Source: an uncultured Arachnia sp. (lineage in GTDB: Bacteria; Actinomycetota; Actinomycetes; Propionibacteriales; Propionibacteriaceae). From it: a DNA stretch of 64,000 nucleotides. The notes under the pieces were generated by a model that saw only the letters and a list, made by a program, of their open reading frames with translations, was not told the DNA's origin and ran no database searches. The stretch is taken from NCBI GenBank assembly GCA_947493995.1, contig CANLTJ010000006.1, positions 116,664-180,663 on the forward strand, read 5' to 3'. Shown piece after piece: positions 28,618-39,210 of this stretch; the first letter of the stretch is position 1; the number at the start of each line of letters is the position of its first letter. A program made the position numbers and the translations under genes.

Positions 28618-28778
28618 GGAAGCGCTGATCAATGCTGTTCTCGACGAGGACGTGCCGGGCGGGATGAGATGGTGTCACGACATCTGGTGCATGTACCGGG
28701 TGTACATATCCAGATGGTGGGGCGCCAGATCGCCCGATCCGGTGCGCCGCAGCCAGGACATGATTGATCAGTGGTTCC
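28618..28778 (+). repeat. Copy 4 of the dispersed MITE-like repeat (full length)
   Basis: A complete 161-bp copy in forward orientation. The termini GGAAGCGCTGATCAAT and (reverse strand) GGAACCACTGATCAAT match at 14 of 16 positions. Inside, CATCTGG/CCAGATG encloses a 22-base loop, and GGCGC/GCGCC encloses GATCG/CGATC. It fills half of the 307-base gap 28588-28894; I see nothing nameable in 28779-28894. Confidence 0.9.
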
Positions 28779-28894
28779 CCAAGTCTCGGTGCTCCGCCGT
28801 GCGCCCACGAACCGCCTCCATGGTGGCGACGGCCTGGAGCGGCAGTGCAGGCGACTGGAGCCCCGAACCTACTCGCGTTCGGCATTCGTCGGGC

Positions 28895-29401
28895 TCAGCT
28901 GTCCCGTGGGGCGCGGTAACGAACGGCAATCATGTAGCCCGTGTAGCCCAGCAGGCCGACGAGGTAGACCGCCACCATGACCCAGAACCAGCCACCCAGT
29001 GCTGGCTGCTCACGCTGAGCCTGCACCATGATCATGAGGTATAGCCCGGTGAGGAGGACCATCGTGGCAGCACCCATCCCGTAAATGTCCGGCACGACCC
29101 GTCGGTTCAGTTCCTCGCGACGCTCACTACTGGATAACCACCACTGCTTGTCCTTCTGCGGAATGTTCAGCAGTGTCTCGGGAGCGCGGGGAACCAGTAT
29201 GGCTAGTCCCCAGAACAGCAGTGCCATGAACACCGTCATCAGCCCCATCCAGACGACACTTTCGGTTCTGGACCCCCACCGATCCACCTCACCTGACGCC
29301 CCGAAGTGCATGGGCACGCGATCTGGCAGGAGAAACCAAGCAACGCCCGTGGCCACCAGTCCAGCCAGGACACTGCCCCAGAAGAGTGCGCGCGCCATCA
29401 T
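28895..29401 (-). CDS. DUF1648-like membrane protein
   Basis: A 168-residue protein with four hydrophobic helices (near 5-24, 50-70, 112-130 and 138-158). The motif LLPDRVPMHFGASGEVDRWGS just after the first helix is the core of the DUF1648 family (SdpI-like); it is found in small membrane proteins linked to peptide-toxin immunity in Bacillus, but the role in actinobacteria is unknown. There are two adjacent ATGs (29401 and 29398), so the start is uncertain by one codon. Confidence 0.7.
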   Translation of the reverse strand: MMARALFWGSVLAGLVATGVAWFLLPDRVPMHFGASGEVDRWGSRTESVVWMGLMTVFMALLFWGLAILVPRAPETLLNIPQKDKQWWLSSSERREELNRRVVPDIYGMGAATMVLLTGLYLMIMVQAQREQPALGGWFWVMVAVYLVGLLGYTGYMIAVRYRAPRDS

Positions 29402-29484
29402 CGGATGGGGGGTGCTTGTTCGCGCGGGACGACAACCATGGCAACGATGCTACCGAAGCGCAGGACTCCCACCACGCGTGTCAA

Positions 29485-30726
29485 TCATCCTGCCGCAGCG
29501 TCCCGCTTCGCCAGTGCCGTTGCGAACGATGGCGTCGTCGGAACATCTGCGATCAGCGCCGCCTGGTAGGCGTGGTAGACATCCGGCTTGCCCGCCCACG
29601 TCTCGGACGCCGGTCTGTTGGCGCTGTCCAGTTCGTGGTGCCACGACCCCACATCGTGGTCGACGAGGTACGTGTCCGAGTAGTCCCACCAGCGCTGGAG
29701 ATCGTCGGCGTAGCGCTGCTCCCCCGTGACACTATGCAGGATGGTTGCCGTGCAGATCGCCTCTGCCACCACCCAGTGCATGCGGGCGCGCACCATGGGT
29801 GTGCCGGCCCAGTCGGTGGTGTAGATGAAGCCGTCTGCGCCGTCGACGGCCCAGCCATCCGCTACGGCACGGTCGTAGAGGGCCACGGATGCCTCCGTGA
29901 GCCCCGCCGGAGCCTTTTCGCCCAACGTTTCGTTGACGGCCACCAGTAGCCGAGCCCACTCCATGCCGTGCCCGACGGTGGCGCCGTAGGGGCGGAAGGC
30001 ATGGGCGGGCTGGTCGCGGTTGTAATCGAGCACGGGTTCCCACGATGGGGTGAAATGCTCGGGAATCCGCCATTCATTGTGGCGGGCGAGCGCCACGATC
30101 CGCTCGGCGATCCGCCCCGCTCGAGCGTGCCAGATGGGATCGGATGTCACGTCGCCGGCAGCGAGGAAGGCCTCCACCGTGTGCATGTTGGCGTTGACCC
30201 CGCGGTAGTCATCCAGCGAGGTCCACGTCCTGTTCCACTCCTCCACCACGGTGCCGGTGCTCTCATCCCAGAAGTGGTCCCTCATGACGGCGCCAGCCAC
30301 GTCCAGTAATTCTTCAGCCCCGGGGATTTCTGCAGCCAGGGCGCTGGTTGCAGCGAGCATCACGAATGCGTGGGCGTAGGCCTGTTTGGCGCCCTCGGGC
30401 GATCCGTCAGGCTGGATCGAGGCGAACCAGCCGCCATATTCCGCGTCGTGCAGGGGACCGTTCGTCAGAGTGCGCACGCCGTGCTCCGCCAGCGCAATCA
30501 GCTCGGCATGATCCGGCCCACCGGCGGCGGGCGGCTCCCCAGCCAGCGAGCCAAGGCTGAACACATGGGTCATGCGGGCCGCGACGAACAGCGGCATCGC
30601 CTGGTCAGGGTCCACTGCACCGGTTTCGTCGAGATAGCCGAAACCACCGTCGGTCCTTGCTGCACTGGCAAAGCTCAGGAGGTCAGCTCTTTGGGCCGCG
30701 CGGTACGCAGCATCGCCAGGAATCAT
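29485..30726 (-). CDS. AGE-family sugar epimerase/isomerase
   Basis: A 413-residue (alpha/alpha)6-barrel enzyme of the N-acylglucosamine 2-epimerase family. Catalytic-histidine segments are seen as NANMHTVEAFLA, TVGHGMEWARLL and ARMHWVVAEAI. The layout is closest to D-mannose isomerase or YihS-type aldose-ketose isomerases rather than true GlcNAc epimerases. ATG 30726 (MIPGDAAYRAAQ) fits the family; the longer frame to 30795 lacks a ribosome site. Confidence 0.8.
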   Translation of the reverse strand: MIPGDAAYRAAQRADLLSFASAARTDGGFGYLDETGAVDPDQAMPLFVAARMTHVFSLGSLAGEPPAAGGPDHAELIALAEHGVRTLTNGPLHDAEYGGWFASIQPDGSPEGAKQAYAHAFVMLAATSALAAEIPGAEELLDVAGAVMRDHFWDESTGTVVEEWNRTWTSLDDYRGVNANMHTVEAFLAAGDVTSDPIWHARAGRIAERIVALARHNEWRIPEHFTPSWEPVLDYNRDQPAHAFRPYGATVGHGMEWARLLVAVNETLGEKAPAGLTEASVALYDRAVADGWAVDGADGFIYTTDWAGTPMVRARMHWVVAEAICTATILHSVTGEQRYADDLQRWWDYSDTYLVDHDVGSWHHELDSANRPASETWAGKPDVYHAYQAALIADVPTTPSFATALAKRDAAAG

Positions 30727-30853
30727 GGTGTCACCAGTGCCGCTCGAGTGTGGTTGCTTGGAGCACGTCCTCACTCTACCGACGACCTGCGTCAAGAGGC
30801 GCGATCTTCGGGCACCGCCTTCGCACCACGCTCACTGGCGAAACATGCTCAGT

Positions 30854-30889
30854 GGTAGGGATGGTGGCGTGGACGCCATCATCCCTACC
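30854..30889 (-). terminator. Terminator after ilvC
   Basis: GGTAGGGATGGTGGCG and CGCCATCATCCCTACC form a 16-bp stem (one G-T pair) with a 4-base TGGA loop, 63 bases after the ilvC stop codon. There is no clear T tract. Confidence 0.8.
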
Positions 30890-30952
30890 AGCTAACACCG
30901 ATCGGTCCTGCCGCGCTGAGTCGGGTCGTCTGCGTTGCTGCTGCTGGTGGGG

Positions 30953-32029
<1,077 letters not shown>

Positions 32030-32539
32030 CTAATGGCGAGACCGGTGCTCGCTGAGGGTTTTGGCACCACGGCCGAGTGCGACCTGACCGGACTGGACGA
32101 GCTCCTGAATGCCGTGCGGCGAGAGCATCTCCAGCAGCGCTGCCAGCTTCTCGCTGCTGCCGGTGGCCTCGATGGTGATGGAGTCGGCTGACACGTCCAC
32201 GGCCTTTCCGCGGAACAGGCTGACAACGTCGATGATCTGGCTGCGGGTGTGCACATCGGCCCGCACTTTCACCAGCACCATCTCCCGGCGCACGGTGTTG
32301 GGGCCCAGTTCGAGCACCTTGCGCACCTCGATGAGTTTGTTCAGCTGCTTGACGATCTGCTCCAGCGCCGCGTCGTCCTCCGTGTTGGCCACGACGGTCA
32401 TGCGGCTGATTTCAGGACGCTCGGTGGGGCCGACGGCCAAGGACTCGATGTTGAAACCGCGACGTGAGAACAGGGCAGCGATCCGGGTCAGGACACCCGG
32501 TTTGTTGGAGACCAGAACGCTCAGGATATGGGTACTCAC
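32030..32539 (-). CDS. ilvN: Acetolactate synthase small (regulatory) subunit
   Basis: A 169-residue regulatory subunit with an N-terminal ACT domain ([28 protein letters not shown] region) that binds valine for feedback inhibition, plus the usual C-terminal domain. It overlaps ilvB by 4 bases (32536-32539), so stoichiometric coupled translation is likely. Confidence 0.95.
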   Translation of the reverse strand: MSTHILSVLVSNKPGVLTRIAALFSRRGFNIESLAVGPTERPEISRMTVVANTEDDAALEQIVKQLNKLIEVRKVLELGPNTVRREMVLVKVRADVHTRSQIIDVVSLFRGKAVDVSADSITIEATGSSEKLAALLEMLSPHGIQELVQSGQVALGRGAKTLSEHRSRH

Positions 32540-34278
32540 AGCAGCTCCTCTTCCCAGTCGGGGGCCATGTCGCGGGCCACTTGGATCTCGTCATTGCTGG
32601 TACCGGCGGACACCATCGGCCACACCATCGCATCCTTGTGCACCACGAACTCCACCACCACGGGACGGTCGTTGATTTCGAGCGCCTGCTTGATGGCCGT
32701 CTCCATCTCCTCCTCGTTCGTCGCCTTCAGCCCGACGCAACCCATGGCCTCGGCCAGCATCTGGAAGTTCGGAACGGACTCGGTGTGGAGATCAGTGTTG
32801 GAGTACCGCTCGTTGTAGAACAGGCTCTGCCACTGCCGCACCATGCCGAGCGCGTGGTTGTTGATCACGGCGATCTTGATGGGGATGTTGTTCAGCGCAC
32901 AGGTGACCAACTCCTGGTTGGTCATCTGGAAGCAACCGTCGCCGTCGATACCCCACACCGTGGATTCCGGGCAGGCCACTTTGGCGCCCATCGCGGCGGG
33001 AACGCAGAAGCCCATGGTTCCGGCTCCCCCGGAGTTCAGCCATTTGTTGGGATGCTCGTGCGGCAGATAATGGGCCGACCACATCTGATGCTGACCCACG
33101 CCAGCGGCGTAGATGGTGTCCTGCGGGCTGAGCTGGCCGATCCTCTGCACGACTTCTTGCGGGGACAGGCGACCGTCCGGTGCTTCGTCCCAGCTCGGCT
33201 GGTACTTGGCGCGCATGCCCGCGAGCTTGGTGCGCCATGGATCGATCGCAGGCGGCTCGATGCCGGTGAACTCGTCGTTCAGCAGCCGCATTGTCTCCTT
33301 GCAGTCGCCCACGATGGGGATGTCCACGGCTTTGTTCTTGCCGATCTCGGCGGGGTCGATGTCGGCGTGGATGACCTTGGCGTGGGGGGCGAAGGTGTCC
33401 AGCTTCCCCGTGACCCGGTCATCAAAGCGGGTGCCGATGGCGACGAGAAGGTCCGCCTTCTGCAGTGCACCGACGGCCGCGACGGTGCCGTGCATGCCGG
33501 GCATGCCCATGTTCATCTCATGCGAGTCGGGCAACACTCCCCGCGCCATGAGGGTGGTGACCACCGGGATGCGGGTGCGCTCGACGAGCTCTGCCAGTTC
33601 TGCATGTGCGCGGGCGCTGATGACGCCTCCGCCGATGTAGAGAACCGGTTTGCGCGCCTCCATGATCATTCTCGACGCGGCACGGATCTGCTTGATGTGC
33701 GGCTTGGTGGTGGGCTTGTATCCCGGCAGGTCGAGGTCCGCAGGCCACACGAACGGTGCGCTGTTGGCCAGCGCGTCCTTGGCGATGTCGACGAGCACCG
33801 GTCCCGGACGTCCGGTGGAGGCGATGTGGAACGCCTCACGGATCGCCAGCGGGATGTCTTCGGTGCGTTTGATGAGGTAGCTGTGTTTCGTGATGGGCAT
33901 CACGATGCCGCGAATGTCGGCCTCCTGAAAGGCGTCCGTGCCGATGGAGGTGGAGTTGACCTGCCCGGTGATGGCCACCAGCGGGGTCGAGTCCATGTAG
34001 GCATTGCCGATCGGTGTCACCAGGTTCGTGGCTCCCGGCCCGGACGTCGCGATGCACACGCCCACTTTGCCGGTGGCCATCGCGTAGCCCTCGGCTGCGT
34101 GTCCTGCGCCCTGCTCATGGCGCACCAGGATGTGGCGGATTGTGCTGTCGTACAGCGGGTCGTACGCCGGGAGTATGGCGCCCCCGGGGATCCCGAACAT
34201 TACCTCTACCCCGACCCGCTCAAGAGATTCGACGAGCGCCTGCGCGCCTGTCAGCAGCTGATTGTCGGTGTCCGACAT
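32536..34278 (-). CDS. ilvB: Acetolactate synthase large (catalytic) subunit
   Basis: A 580-residue ThDP enzyme condensing pyruvate with pyruvate or 2-ketobutyrate. The catalytic glutamate is in [14 protein letters not shown], and the ThDP/Mg motif is [12 protein letters not shown] through NNHALG. Sulfonylurea-site residues appear normal. ATG 34278 has AAAGGAG upstream. Transcription is probably controlled by the attenuator at 34321-34415. Confidence 0.96.
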   Translation of the reverse strand: MSDTDNQLLTGAQALVESLERVGVEVMFGIPGGAILPAYDPLYDSTIRHILVRHEQGAGHAAEGYAMATGKVGVCIATSGPGATNLVTPIGNAYMDSTPLVAITGQVNSTSIGTDAFQEADIRGIVMPITKHSYLIKRTEDIPLAIREAFHIASTGRPGPVLVDIAKDALANSAPFVWPADLDLPGYKPTTKPHIKQIRAASRMIMEARKPVLYIGGGVISARAHAELAELVERTRIPVVTTLMARGVLPDSHEMNMGMPGMHGTVAAVGALQKADLLVAIGTRFDDRVTGKLDTFAPHAKVIHADIDPAEIGKNKAVDIPIVGDCKETMRLLNDEFTGIEPPAIDPWRTKLAGMRAKYQPSWDEAPDGRLSPQEVVQRIGQLSPQDTIYAAGVGQHQMWSAHYLPHEHPNKWLNSGGAGTMGFCVPAAMGAKVACPESTVWGIDGDGCFQMTNQELVTCALNNIPIKIAVINNHALGMVRQWQSLFYNERYSNTDLHTESVPNFQMLAEAMGCVGLKATNEEEMETAIKQALEINDRPVVVEFVVHKDAMVWPMVSAGTSNDEIQVARDMAPDWEEELL

Positions 34279-34320
34279 GGTGCTTCTCCTTTCAGGTCAG
34301 GGTGTGGGATCTCGGCCAAC

Positions 34321-34353
34321 AAAAAACCCCCGGCGCCGGATGGCACGCGAGGG
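34321..34353 (-). terminator. Attenuator terminator of the ilv leader
   Basis: On the minus strand GTGCC-ATCC-GGCGC with outer CCC/GGG arms forms a hairpin directly followed by six T, an intrinsic terminator before the ilvB ribosome site. The stem has a small internal loop. Confidence 0.75.
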
Positions 34354-34382
34354 AGCGTTTCGCTGGACTGCTGCGAAACGCT
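34354..34382 (-). promoter_or_regulatory. Leader hairpin next to the ilv leader-peptide stop codon
   Basis: AGCGTTTCG/CGAAACGCT is a perfect 9-bp stem with an 11-base loop. Its 5' arm begins at the base after the leader TGA, so a ribosome at the stop codon would cover it and one stalled earlier would not. Its 3' arm abuts the terminator stem, as expected of an antiterminator. Confidence 0.7.
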
Positions 34383-34415
34383 TCAGAATACGATGAGGAG
34401 CTTGGCTGGGATCAC
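34383..34415 (-). CDS. ilv operon leader peptide (attenuation)
   Basis: A ten-codon frame GTG ATC CCA GCC AAG CTC, then CTC ATC GTA TTC TGA, encodes MIPAKLLIVF. Five of its ten residues are Ile, Leu or Val, the products of the operon. It begins about where transcription should start from the promoter at 34422-34451, so it would be translated leaderlessly. Known actinobacterial ilvB operons use such attenuation; the reading here is from sequence only. Confidence 0.8.
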   Translation of the reverse strand: MIPAKLLIVF

Positions 34416-34421
34416 GTGCCT

Positions 34422-34451
34422 ACAATCGCCGAGAGCTGCATGCCGTGTCAA
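34422..34451 (-). promoter_or_regulatory. ilvBNC promoter
   Basis: TTGACA (34446-34451, minus strand) is followed after 18 bases by GATTGT (34422-34427). The start point predicted about 7 bases further is at the GTG of the leader peptide. Confidence 0.7.
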
Positions 34452-34478
34452 GCGGTGCCGCTTTTCGTCCTGCATGGT

Positions 34479-34512
34479 GAGACGGGCCGAGATTTTTCTC
34501 GGCCCGTCTCAT
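34479..34512. terminator. Strong hairpin terminator
   Basis: GAGACGGGCCGAGA and TCTCGGCCCGTCTC pair in a 14-bp perfect stem around a loop of six bases rich in T (A on the other strand), 26 bases after the stop codon of the leftward gene at 34538. It separates that gene from the ilv promoter. Confidence 0.88.
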
Positions 34513-34537
34513 TGCTGTGAAGCGATGTTGCGACGCG

Positions 34538-35038
34538 TCAGGAGACGCGACCGTCGCTTCGAATGTCGTCGCGCACCACCCGTGCGACAGCCGGCTTGAT
34601 GCTCATCAGCGCCCAGCCGATCAGCGCGAACATGACGCCGAGACCGATGACCAGTGCTGAGACACCGAAGGCGAGCACCGAGGTGAACAACGAGGCTCTC
34701 AGGAAGGAGGCGGTCATCACCGTTGAACGCTGCTCGGTGTACTGCTCGGCCAGCTCCGTGTCGCCCGCTGCTTCCGCTTCCCGTGCCATCGCACCGAGCT
34801 CGGCGTAGGTGTTGCCGCCCGATCCTTCGAGGGCGTGCACGTTGATGATGTCCGCCTGGGCGTAGGCGGAGAAGGGGCCGTTCACTGTGTCGCCCTGCAG
34901 GAATGCCGCATCGTCGGGGACCGTGATGTTCTCATCAGCCAGTTGCTGGCTGACCATCGCGTAGGTGATCGCGCCGGCGATGATCAGAATGATCCCCGCT
35001 ATGAGGGAGATGATTCCGACGATCTTGGTTGCCTTCAT
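34538..35038 (-). CDS. Conserved two-helix membrane protein of unknown function
   Basis: A 166-residue protein with a hydrophobic helix at about 5-30, an external domain rich in Ala/Glu, and a second helix at about 112-140. It resembles actinobacterial proteins often mislabelled as LigA-like dioxygenases, but I see no enzyme motif. ATG 35038 (MKATKIVG) has GAGG upstream. In its 5' region an AGCGTCG/CGACGCT hairpin (35116-35132) and a CCCGGC/GCCGGG hairpin (about 35064-35082) are visible. Confidence 0.6.
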   Translation of the reverse strand: MKATKIVGIISLIAGIILIIAGAITYAMVSQQLADENITVPDDAAFLQGDTVNGPFSAYAQADIINVHALEGSGGNTYAELGAMAREAEAAGDTELAEQYTEQRSTVMTASFLRASLFTSVLAFGVSALVIGLGVMFALIGWALMSIKPAVARVVRDDIRSDGRVS

Positions 35039-35169
35039 GTGATGCCTCAATCCTTGATGGTGTGCCCGGCATCCCAGCCGGGAGGTCGTGAGAACAATAC
35101 GATAATTGACTGCCCAGCGTCGTTTCGACGCTCCCCCTCTTTAAATTCATCGGGCTCACTTCGGGCGCC

Positions 35170-35574
35170 TCAGCTCGATGCTGTGGAGAGCAGTGAGTGG
35201 ACCTCGTCGAGATCCCGCCGGATGTCTCCGCGCATGTTGGCGATACCCGGCGACTCTGCATGTCGGGGCAGGACATGCACATGAGCGTGGAACACTGCCT
35301 GCCCGGAGTCACTGCCCACATTGGTGAGCACATTGAATCCAGTGGCGCCGAGGCGCTCCCGCAGGATGTGACTGACCTCCCGCGTTGCCGGTGCAATCTC
35401 GGCGAGGACGTGTTCGTCCATGAGCGCATGTTCGACGTGCCGCCGTGGCACCACCAGCGTGTGACCCTCCTGCCACGGTTCCACGTCGAGGAATGCAAAG
35501 GCCTTCTCGTCGGCATACACCTCCTTCGACGGGACCTCGCCAGCGACGATTCTGCAGAACAAGCAGTCAGACAT
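35170..35574 (-). CDS. HIT family nucleotide-binding protein
   Basis: A 134-residue histidine-triad hydrolase. H-x-H-x-H is at residues 96-100 in FHAHVHVLPR, and CLFCRI at 4-9 supplies the usual zinc cysteines of the Hint-like group. HIT proteins hydrolyse nucleoside phosphoramidates or adenylates. It lies downstream of hisF in the same direction, a common actinobacterial neighbour. Confidence 0.88.
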   Translation of the reverse strand: MSDCLFCRIVAGEVPSKEVYADEKAFAFLDVEPWQEGHTLVVPRRHVEHALMDEHVLAEIAPATREVSHILRERLGATGFNVLTNVGSDSGQAVFHAHVHVLPRHAESPGIANMRGDIRRDLDEVHSLLSTASS

Positions 35575-35632
35575 GAGCTCTCCCCTCTTTCCCGAACCTC
35601 GTTGTCCTCGGTTCGTTGACACCCTCTCGACG

Positions 35633-36394
35633 CTACCGAAGCGTGTGACCAGCAGCTCGCAACGCGTCCTTGACCCCCGCTACGGACAACTTCTGATAGT
35701 GGAACACACTGGCCGCGAGAACTGCATCGGCGCCGGCGTCGGCCGCCTCGACGAAATGCTGGGCGGTGCCAGCCCCGCCGGAGGCGATCAGTGGAACGTC
35801 GACGACGTCCCGAATGGCCCGGATCATCTCAATGTCGAAACCGGTCGTGGTGCCATCGGCGTCCATGGAATTCAGCAGCACCTCTCCCACACCACGGGAG
35901 ACCGCTTCGCGCGCCCAGTCGACGGCGTCGCGACCGGCTGATCTGCGTCCGCCGTGCGTGGTCACGCCGAAGCCCGACGGCATGGATTGCTCCCGACGGG
36001 CATCGAGCGACAGTACGAGGACCTGGTTGCCAAAACGTGTGGAGATCTCATTGATGACGTCGGGACGCTCCAGCGCGCCGGTGTTGATGCCTGCCTTGTC
36101 CGCGCCGCTGCGCAGCAGCAGATCGACATCCTCCGCGCTCCGCACGCCACCGCCCACTGTCAGTGGGATGAGGACTGTCTCCGCGCACCGGGACACCATG
36201 TCACGGGTCGTCGCCCGGCCATCGGAGGACGCCGAGATGTCGAGGAAGACCAACTCGTCCGCGCCGGCTGCGCTGTAGGTGGCCGCGAGTTCCACGGGAT
36301 CGCCAGCATCACGCAGGTTCTCAAAGTTGACCCCCTTGACCACGCGTCCGTCGTGGACGTCGAGACAGGGGATCACCCGCAGAGCTACGGCCAT
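35633..36394 (-). CDS. hisF: Imidazole glycerol phosphate synthase subunit HisF
   Basis: A 253-residue (beta/alpha)8 barrel catalysing the cyclase step of histidine synthesis using ammonia from HisH. The catalytic aspartate in [14 protein letters not shown] (D12) and that in LSLDARR are intact, and GGGV and SGGAG bind phosphate. HisH and the other his genes are not nearby. ATG 36394 has AAGG upstream. Confidence 0.95.
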   Translation of the reverse strand: MAVALRVIPCLDVHDGRVVKGVNFENLRDAGDPVELAATYSAAGADELVFLDISASSDGRATTRDMVSRCAETVLIPLTVGGGVRSAEDVDLLLRSGADKAGINTGALERPDVINEISTRFGNQVLVLSLDARREQSMPSGFGVTTHGGRRSAGRDAVDWAREAVSRGVGEVLLNSMDADGTTTGFDIEMIRAIRDVVDVPLIASGGAGTAQHFVEAADAGADAVLAASVFHYQKLSVAGVKDALRAAGHTLR

Positions 36395-36435
36395 GCAGCA
36401 ACCTTATCGAAGGGGCAGCGGTGAAAAGCTGCTCG

Positions 36436-39210
36436 TCAGTCCTCCTCGATGTCGACGTCGACGACGCCTCGGCGCATGGTGTGGACCACTTCGAGGCATG
36501 TGCGGCGCAAATCACCGGGGCCGGCGGCCTGGGCCAACTGTCCGGCGAAGTCCACCACCTGTCGTACCCAGCGCACAAAGTCGCCAGCAGACAGCTGTCC
36601 GTGGGCCAGGACCTTGGCCAGCTCCTGCCCGCTTGACCATCGCCACGCCACCTCGGCGAAGCCGATGTCAGGTTCCCGGCCGCGGTCGCGGCGATGTTTG
36701 CGCTCCAAGAGGCCCACCTCGCGCCAGACCTGTCGCAGTTCTGACTGGGCGCGCTCACTCGCGGCATCCGGCATCCGGGGGCTGCGCATCTCCCGCGACG
36801 GCCGGGACTCGTACAGCATTGTGGAGATGACGGCCGCCAGTTGCGGGGCGTCGAGTCCGTCGAAGACATTACGACGGATACACTCGGCAGCCACAAGGTC
36901 CAGCTCGTTGTAGATGCGGCGCAGCATTCTTCCGGCATCGGTGAGCTCGTCACCGTCGAGATAGCCCAACTCCTCCAGGACTGCGCAAACACGATCGAAC
37001 TGCGTACCCAGGGAATTGGTGCGGCTGGCGATGTCCGCCTCGCTCCTGCGGCGCTCCCGTTCCAGGCGGATGATCTTGGCCGCGGCCACGGCATGAATCT
37101 CTCTGTCCTCGCAGGCGTGGCAGGGATGGTTCTTCAGCTCTCGTCGCAGCTCCGCGATGCGAGCCTTGTGGGACTCATCGGTGGGGGCAACGAATGCTTC
37201 CGGTTCCTCCGGATCGATGCTCTCCACCTTGTGGGACATGGCCGACAGCAGGGCGCGTCGCTCGCTCCGGTCACGGACGCTGAATCTGCGCGGTACCCGC
37301 ACCCGACCCACCGGCCTGGGAGGGCTCGCCAGGTCGTGGGGGTGCAACCGCAGCACCGTGTGATCCCCGGAGATCACCTGCACCCAGGGGAAGGAATCGC
37401 GCTGGGCCTTCTGGCCGATCCCCAGCACCACACTCCACCCCTGCCGGGCGACGTGGATGATGTCGCCCGGCACCAGGGCACCGACGGCGTCGGCGATGTC
37501 CTCTGCCCGTCGGGCGCGGCGCTGCTTCGCGCTGCTGGCTTCCAGGCCGGAGATCTCATCGCGCAATCTGGCGTAGGACATGAAGTCCCCCAGATGGCAT
37601 TCCATGGCTTCATGTGCTTCGGCCAACTCTTCCGTGGCCCGACGACCCAGGCGGGCCGAGGTGACCACGGACTTGTCGGTCTGGAACTGGGCGAAGCTCT
37701 GGTTCAGGAGTTCCCGCGCGCGCACCCGGCCCAGCGTGGCGGTCAGGTTCACCGCCATGTTGTAGCTGGGGGCAAAGCTGGAGCGCAGGGGGTAGGTGCG
37801 TCGGGATGCGAGACCGGCCACGGCACGGGGGTCCATGCCGGACTGCCACAGCACGACGGCGTGGCCCTCGACGTCGATGCCGCGGCGACCAGCGCGGCCC
37901 GTCAGCTGGGTGTACTCCCCGGGCGTGATGTCTACGAGGGCCTCGCCGTTGTACTTGACGAGCTTCTCCAGCACCACTGTGCGTGCAGGCATGTTGATGC
38001 CCAACGCCAGGGTCTCGGTGGCGAAGACGAGTTTGAGCGCCCCACTGGCGAAGCCCTCCTCCACGATTGCCTTGAACGCCGGCAGTACTCCTGCATGGTG
38101 GGCGGCGATCCCGGAACGCAGCGCAAAACGGAAATCCTCGTATCCCAACGCATCCAGATCAGCCATGGACAGTCCCGCGGTGTGCCTGTCGGCGATCTCC
38201 TCAAGAGCGCGCGACTCGGCACGGGATGTGAGCTGCACGCCCGAGTGCAGCAGCTGTTGGACTGCGCCGTCGCAGCCCGCACGGGAGAAGATGAAGACGA
38301 TGGCGGGCAGCAGGTCTGCCTGTTCGAGGACCCGGGCCATGTCGTCGCGCCGGGTGGGTTTGGTGGCGAACCGCGGGTGTGTCGCTCCGCCGAACTGCCC
38401 CGAGCCCCTGCCGCCCCCATGTGGTCTGCCCTTGCCGGAGCGTCCTCGTGGGCGACGTGAGTCGTCGCGGACCTGGGTTGCCTCACCCTTGCTGACCCGC
38501 AGTAATTCCTTGTTCACCCGTGCCGCCCGGGCGCCCGGCAGTTCCTGGGCCGTGGGAGCGACGCCGTCGAAGAGGTCAATGAGCCGACGGCCCACCAGCA
38601 CGTGCTGATAGAGAGGGACCGGCCGACGTTCCGAGACCACCACCCGGAACTCTCCGCGCACCGTCCGGAGCCATTCACCGAAGTCCTCCACGTTGCTCAC
38701 GGTGGCGGACAGCGCGATGATGGAGATCGACGACGCCAGGCCCAGGATCACTTCCTCCCACACGGCGCCCCGAAAGCGGTCGGCCAAATAGTGCACCTCG
38801 TCCATGACCACGAACCCGAGGTTGCTCAGAGTGGGCGAGCCCGCATAGATCATGTTGCGCAGCACTTCAGTGGTCATCACCACGATCTGCGCCTCCGGGT
38901 TGACGGAGCTGTCGCCCGTCAGGAGGCCCACACGATCCGAGCCCCACCGCTCGACGAGATCGTGGTACTTCTGGTTGCTGAGTGCCTTGATGGGGGTGGT
39001 GTAGAAGCATTTGCGCGACTGTTCGACGGCGGTCCAGACTGCGAACTCTCCCACCACCGTCTTGCCGGCGCCAGTGGGCGCCGCCACCAGCACGCCATGG
39101 CCCTCCGCCAGCGCCTCGCAGCCCTCGATCTGGTAGGGGTCGAGCCCAAAAGGATAGTCCCGCGAGAATTCCGTCACATCAGGATGCAGGGTGGAGCTTT
39201 CGGTGGTCAC
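36436..39210 (-). CDS. helY: Ski2-like DEAD/DEAH-box RNA helicase (HelY type)
   Basis: A 924-residue superfamily 2 helicase. Walker A AAPTGAGKT spans 43-51, the Walker B box is DEVH at 137-140, and the SAT and Q-x-GRAGRRG motifs are present. The C-terminal 300 residues match the DSHCT domain of Ski2/Mtr4-like enzymes, which unwind RNA for decay. A basic Gly/Arg-rich insert (RRPRGRSGKGRPHGGGRGSG) lies near residue 255. It overlaps the lipid-kinase gene by 4 bases. Confidence 0.92.
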   Translation of the reverse strand: MTTESSTLHPDVTEFSRDYPFGLDPYQIEGCEALAEGHGVLVAAPTGAGKTVVGEFAVWTAVEQSRKCFYTTPIKALSNQKYHDLVERWGSDRVGLLTGDSSVNPEAQIVVMTTEVLRNMIYAGSPTLSNLGFVVMDEVHYLADRFRGAVWEEVILGLASSISIIALSATVSNVEDFGEWLRTVRGEFRVVVSERRPVPLYQHVLVGRRLIDLFDGVAPTAQELPGARAARVNKELLRVSKGEATQVRDDSRRPRGRSGKGRPHGGGRGSGQFGGATHPRFATKPTRRDDMARVLEQADLLPAIVFIFSRAGCDGAVQQLLHSGVQLTSRAESRALEEIADRHTAGLSMADLDALGYEDFRFALRSGIAAHHAGVLPAFKAIVEEGFASGALKLVFATETLALGINMPARTVVLEKLVKYNGEALVDITPGEYTQLTGRAGRRGIDVEGHAVVLWQSGMDPRAVAGLASRRTYPLRSSFAPSYNMAVNLTATLGRVRARELLNQSFAQFQTDKSVVTSARLGRRATEELAEAHEAMECHLGDFMSYARLRDEISGLEASSAKQRRARRAEDIADAVGALVPGDIIHVARQGWSVVLGIGQKAQRDSFPWVQVISGDHTVLRLHPHDLASPPRPVGRVRVPRRFSVRDRSERRALLSAMSHKVESIDPEEPEAFVAPTDESHKARIAELRRELKNHPCHACEDREIHAVAAAKIIRLERERRRSEADIASRTNSLGTQFDRVCAVLEELGYLDGDELTDAGRMLRRIYNELDLVAAECIRRNVFDGLDAPQLAAVISTMLYESRPSREMRSPRMPDAASERAQSELRQVWREVGLLERKHRRDRGREPDIGFAEVAWRWSSGQELAKVLAHGQLSAGDFVRWVRQVVDFAGQLAQAAGPGDLRRTCLEVVHTMRRGVVDVDIEED

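Noticed and set aside
28664..28780. A frame starting MRWCHDIW shared by the full copies of the repeat, possibly a micropeptide
   Set aside because: Between copies the changes are mostly amino-acid altering, the frame has no common stop and runs into flanking DNA, and the reading phase relative to the left end shifts by one base between copies.
36841..38460. A 539-residue rightward frame inside helY
   Set aside because: HelY carries all helicase motifs across this interval; the opposite frame has none.
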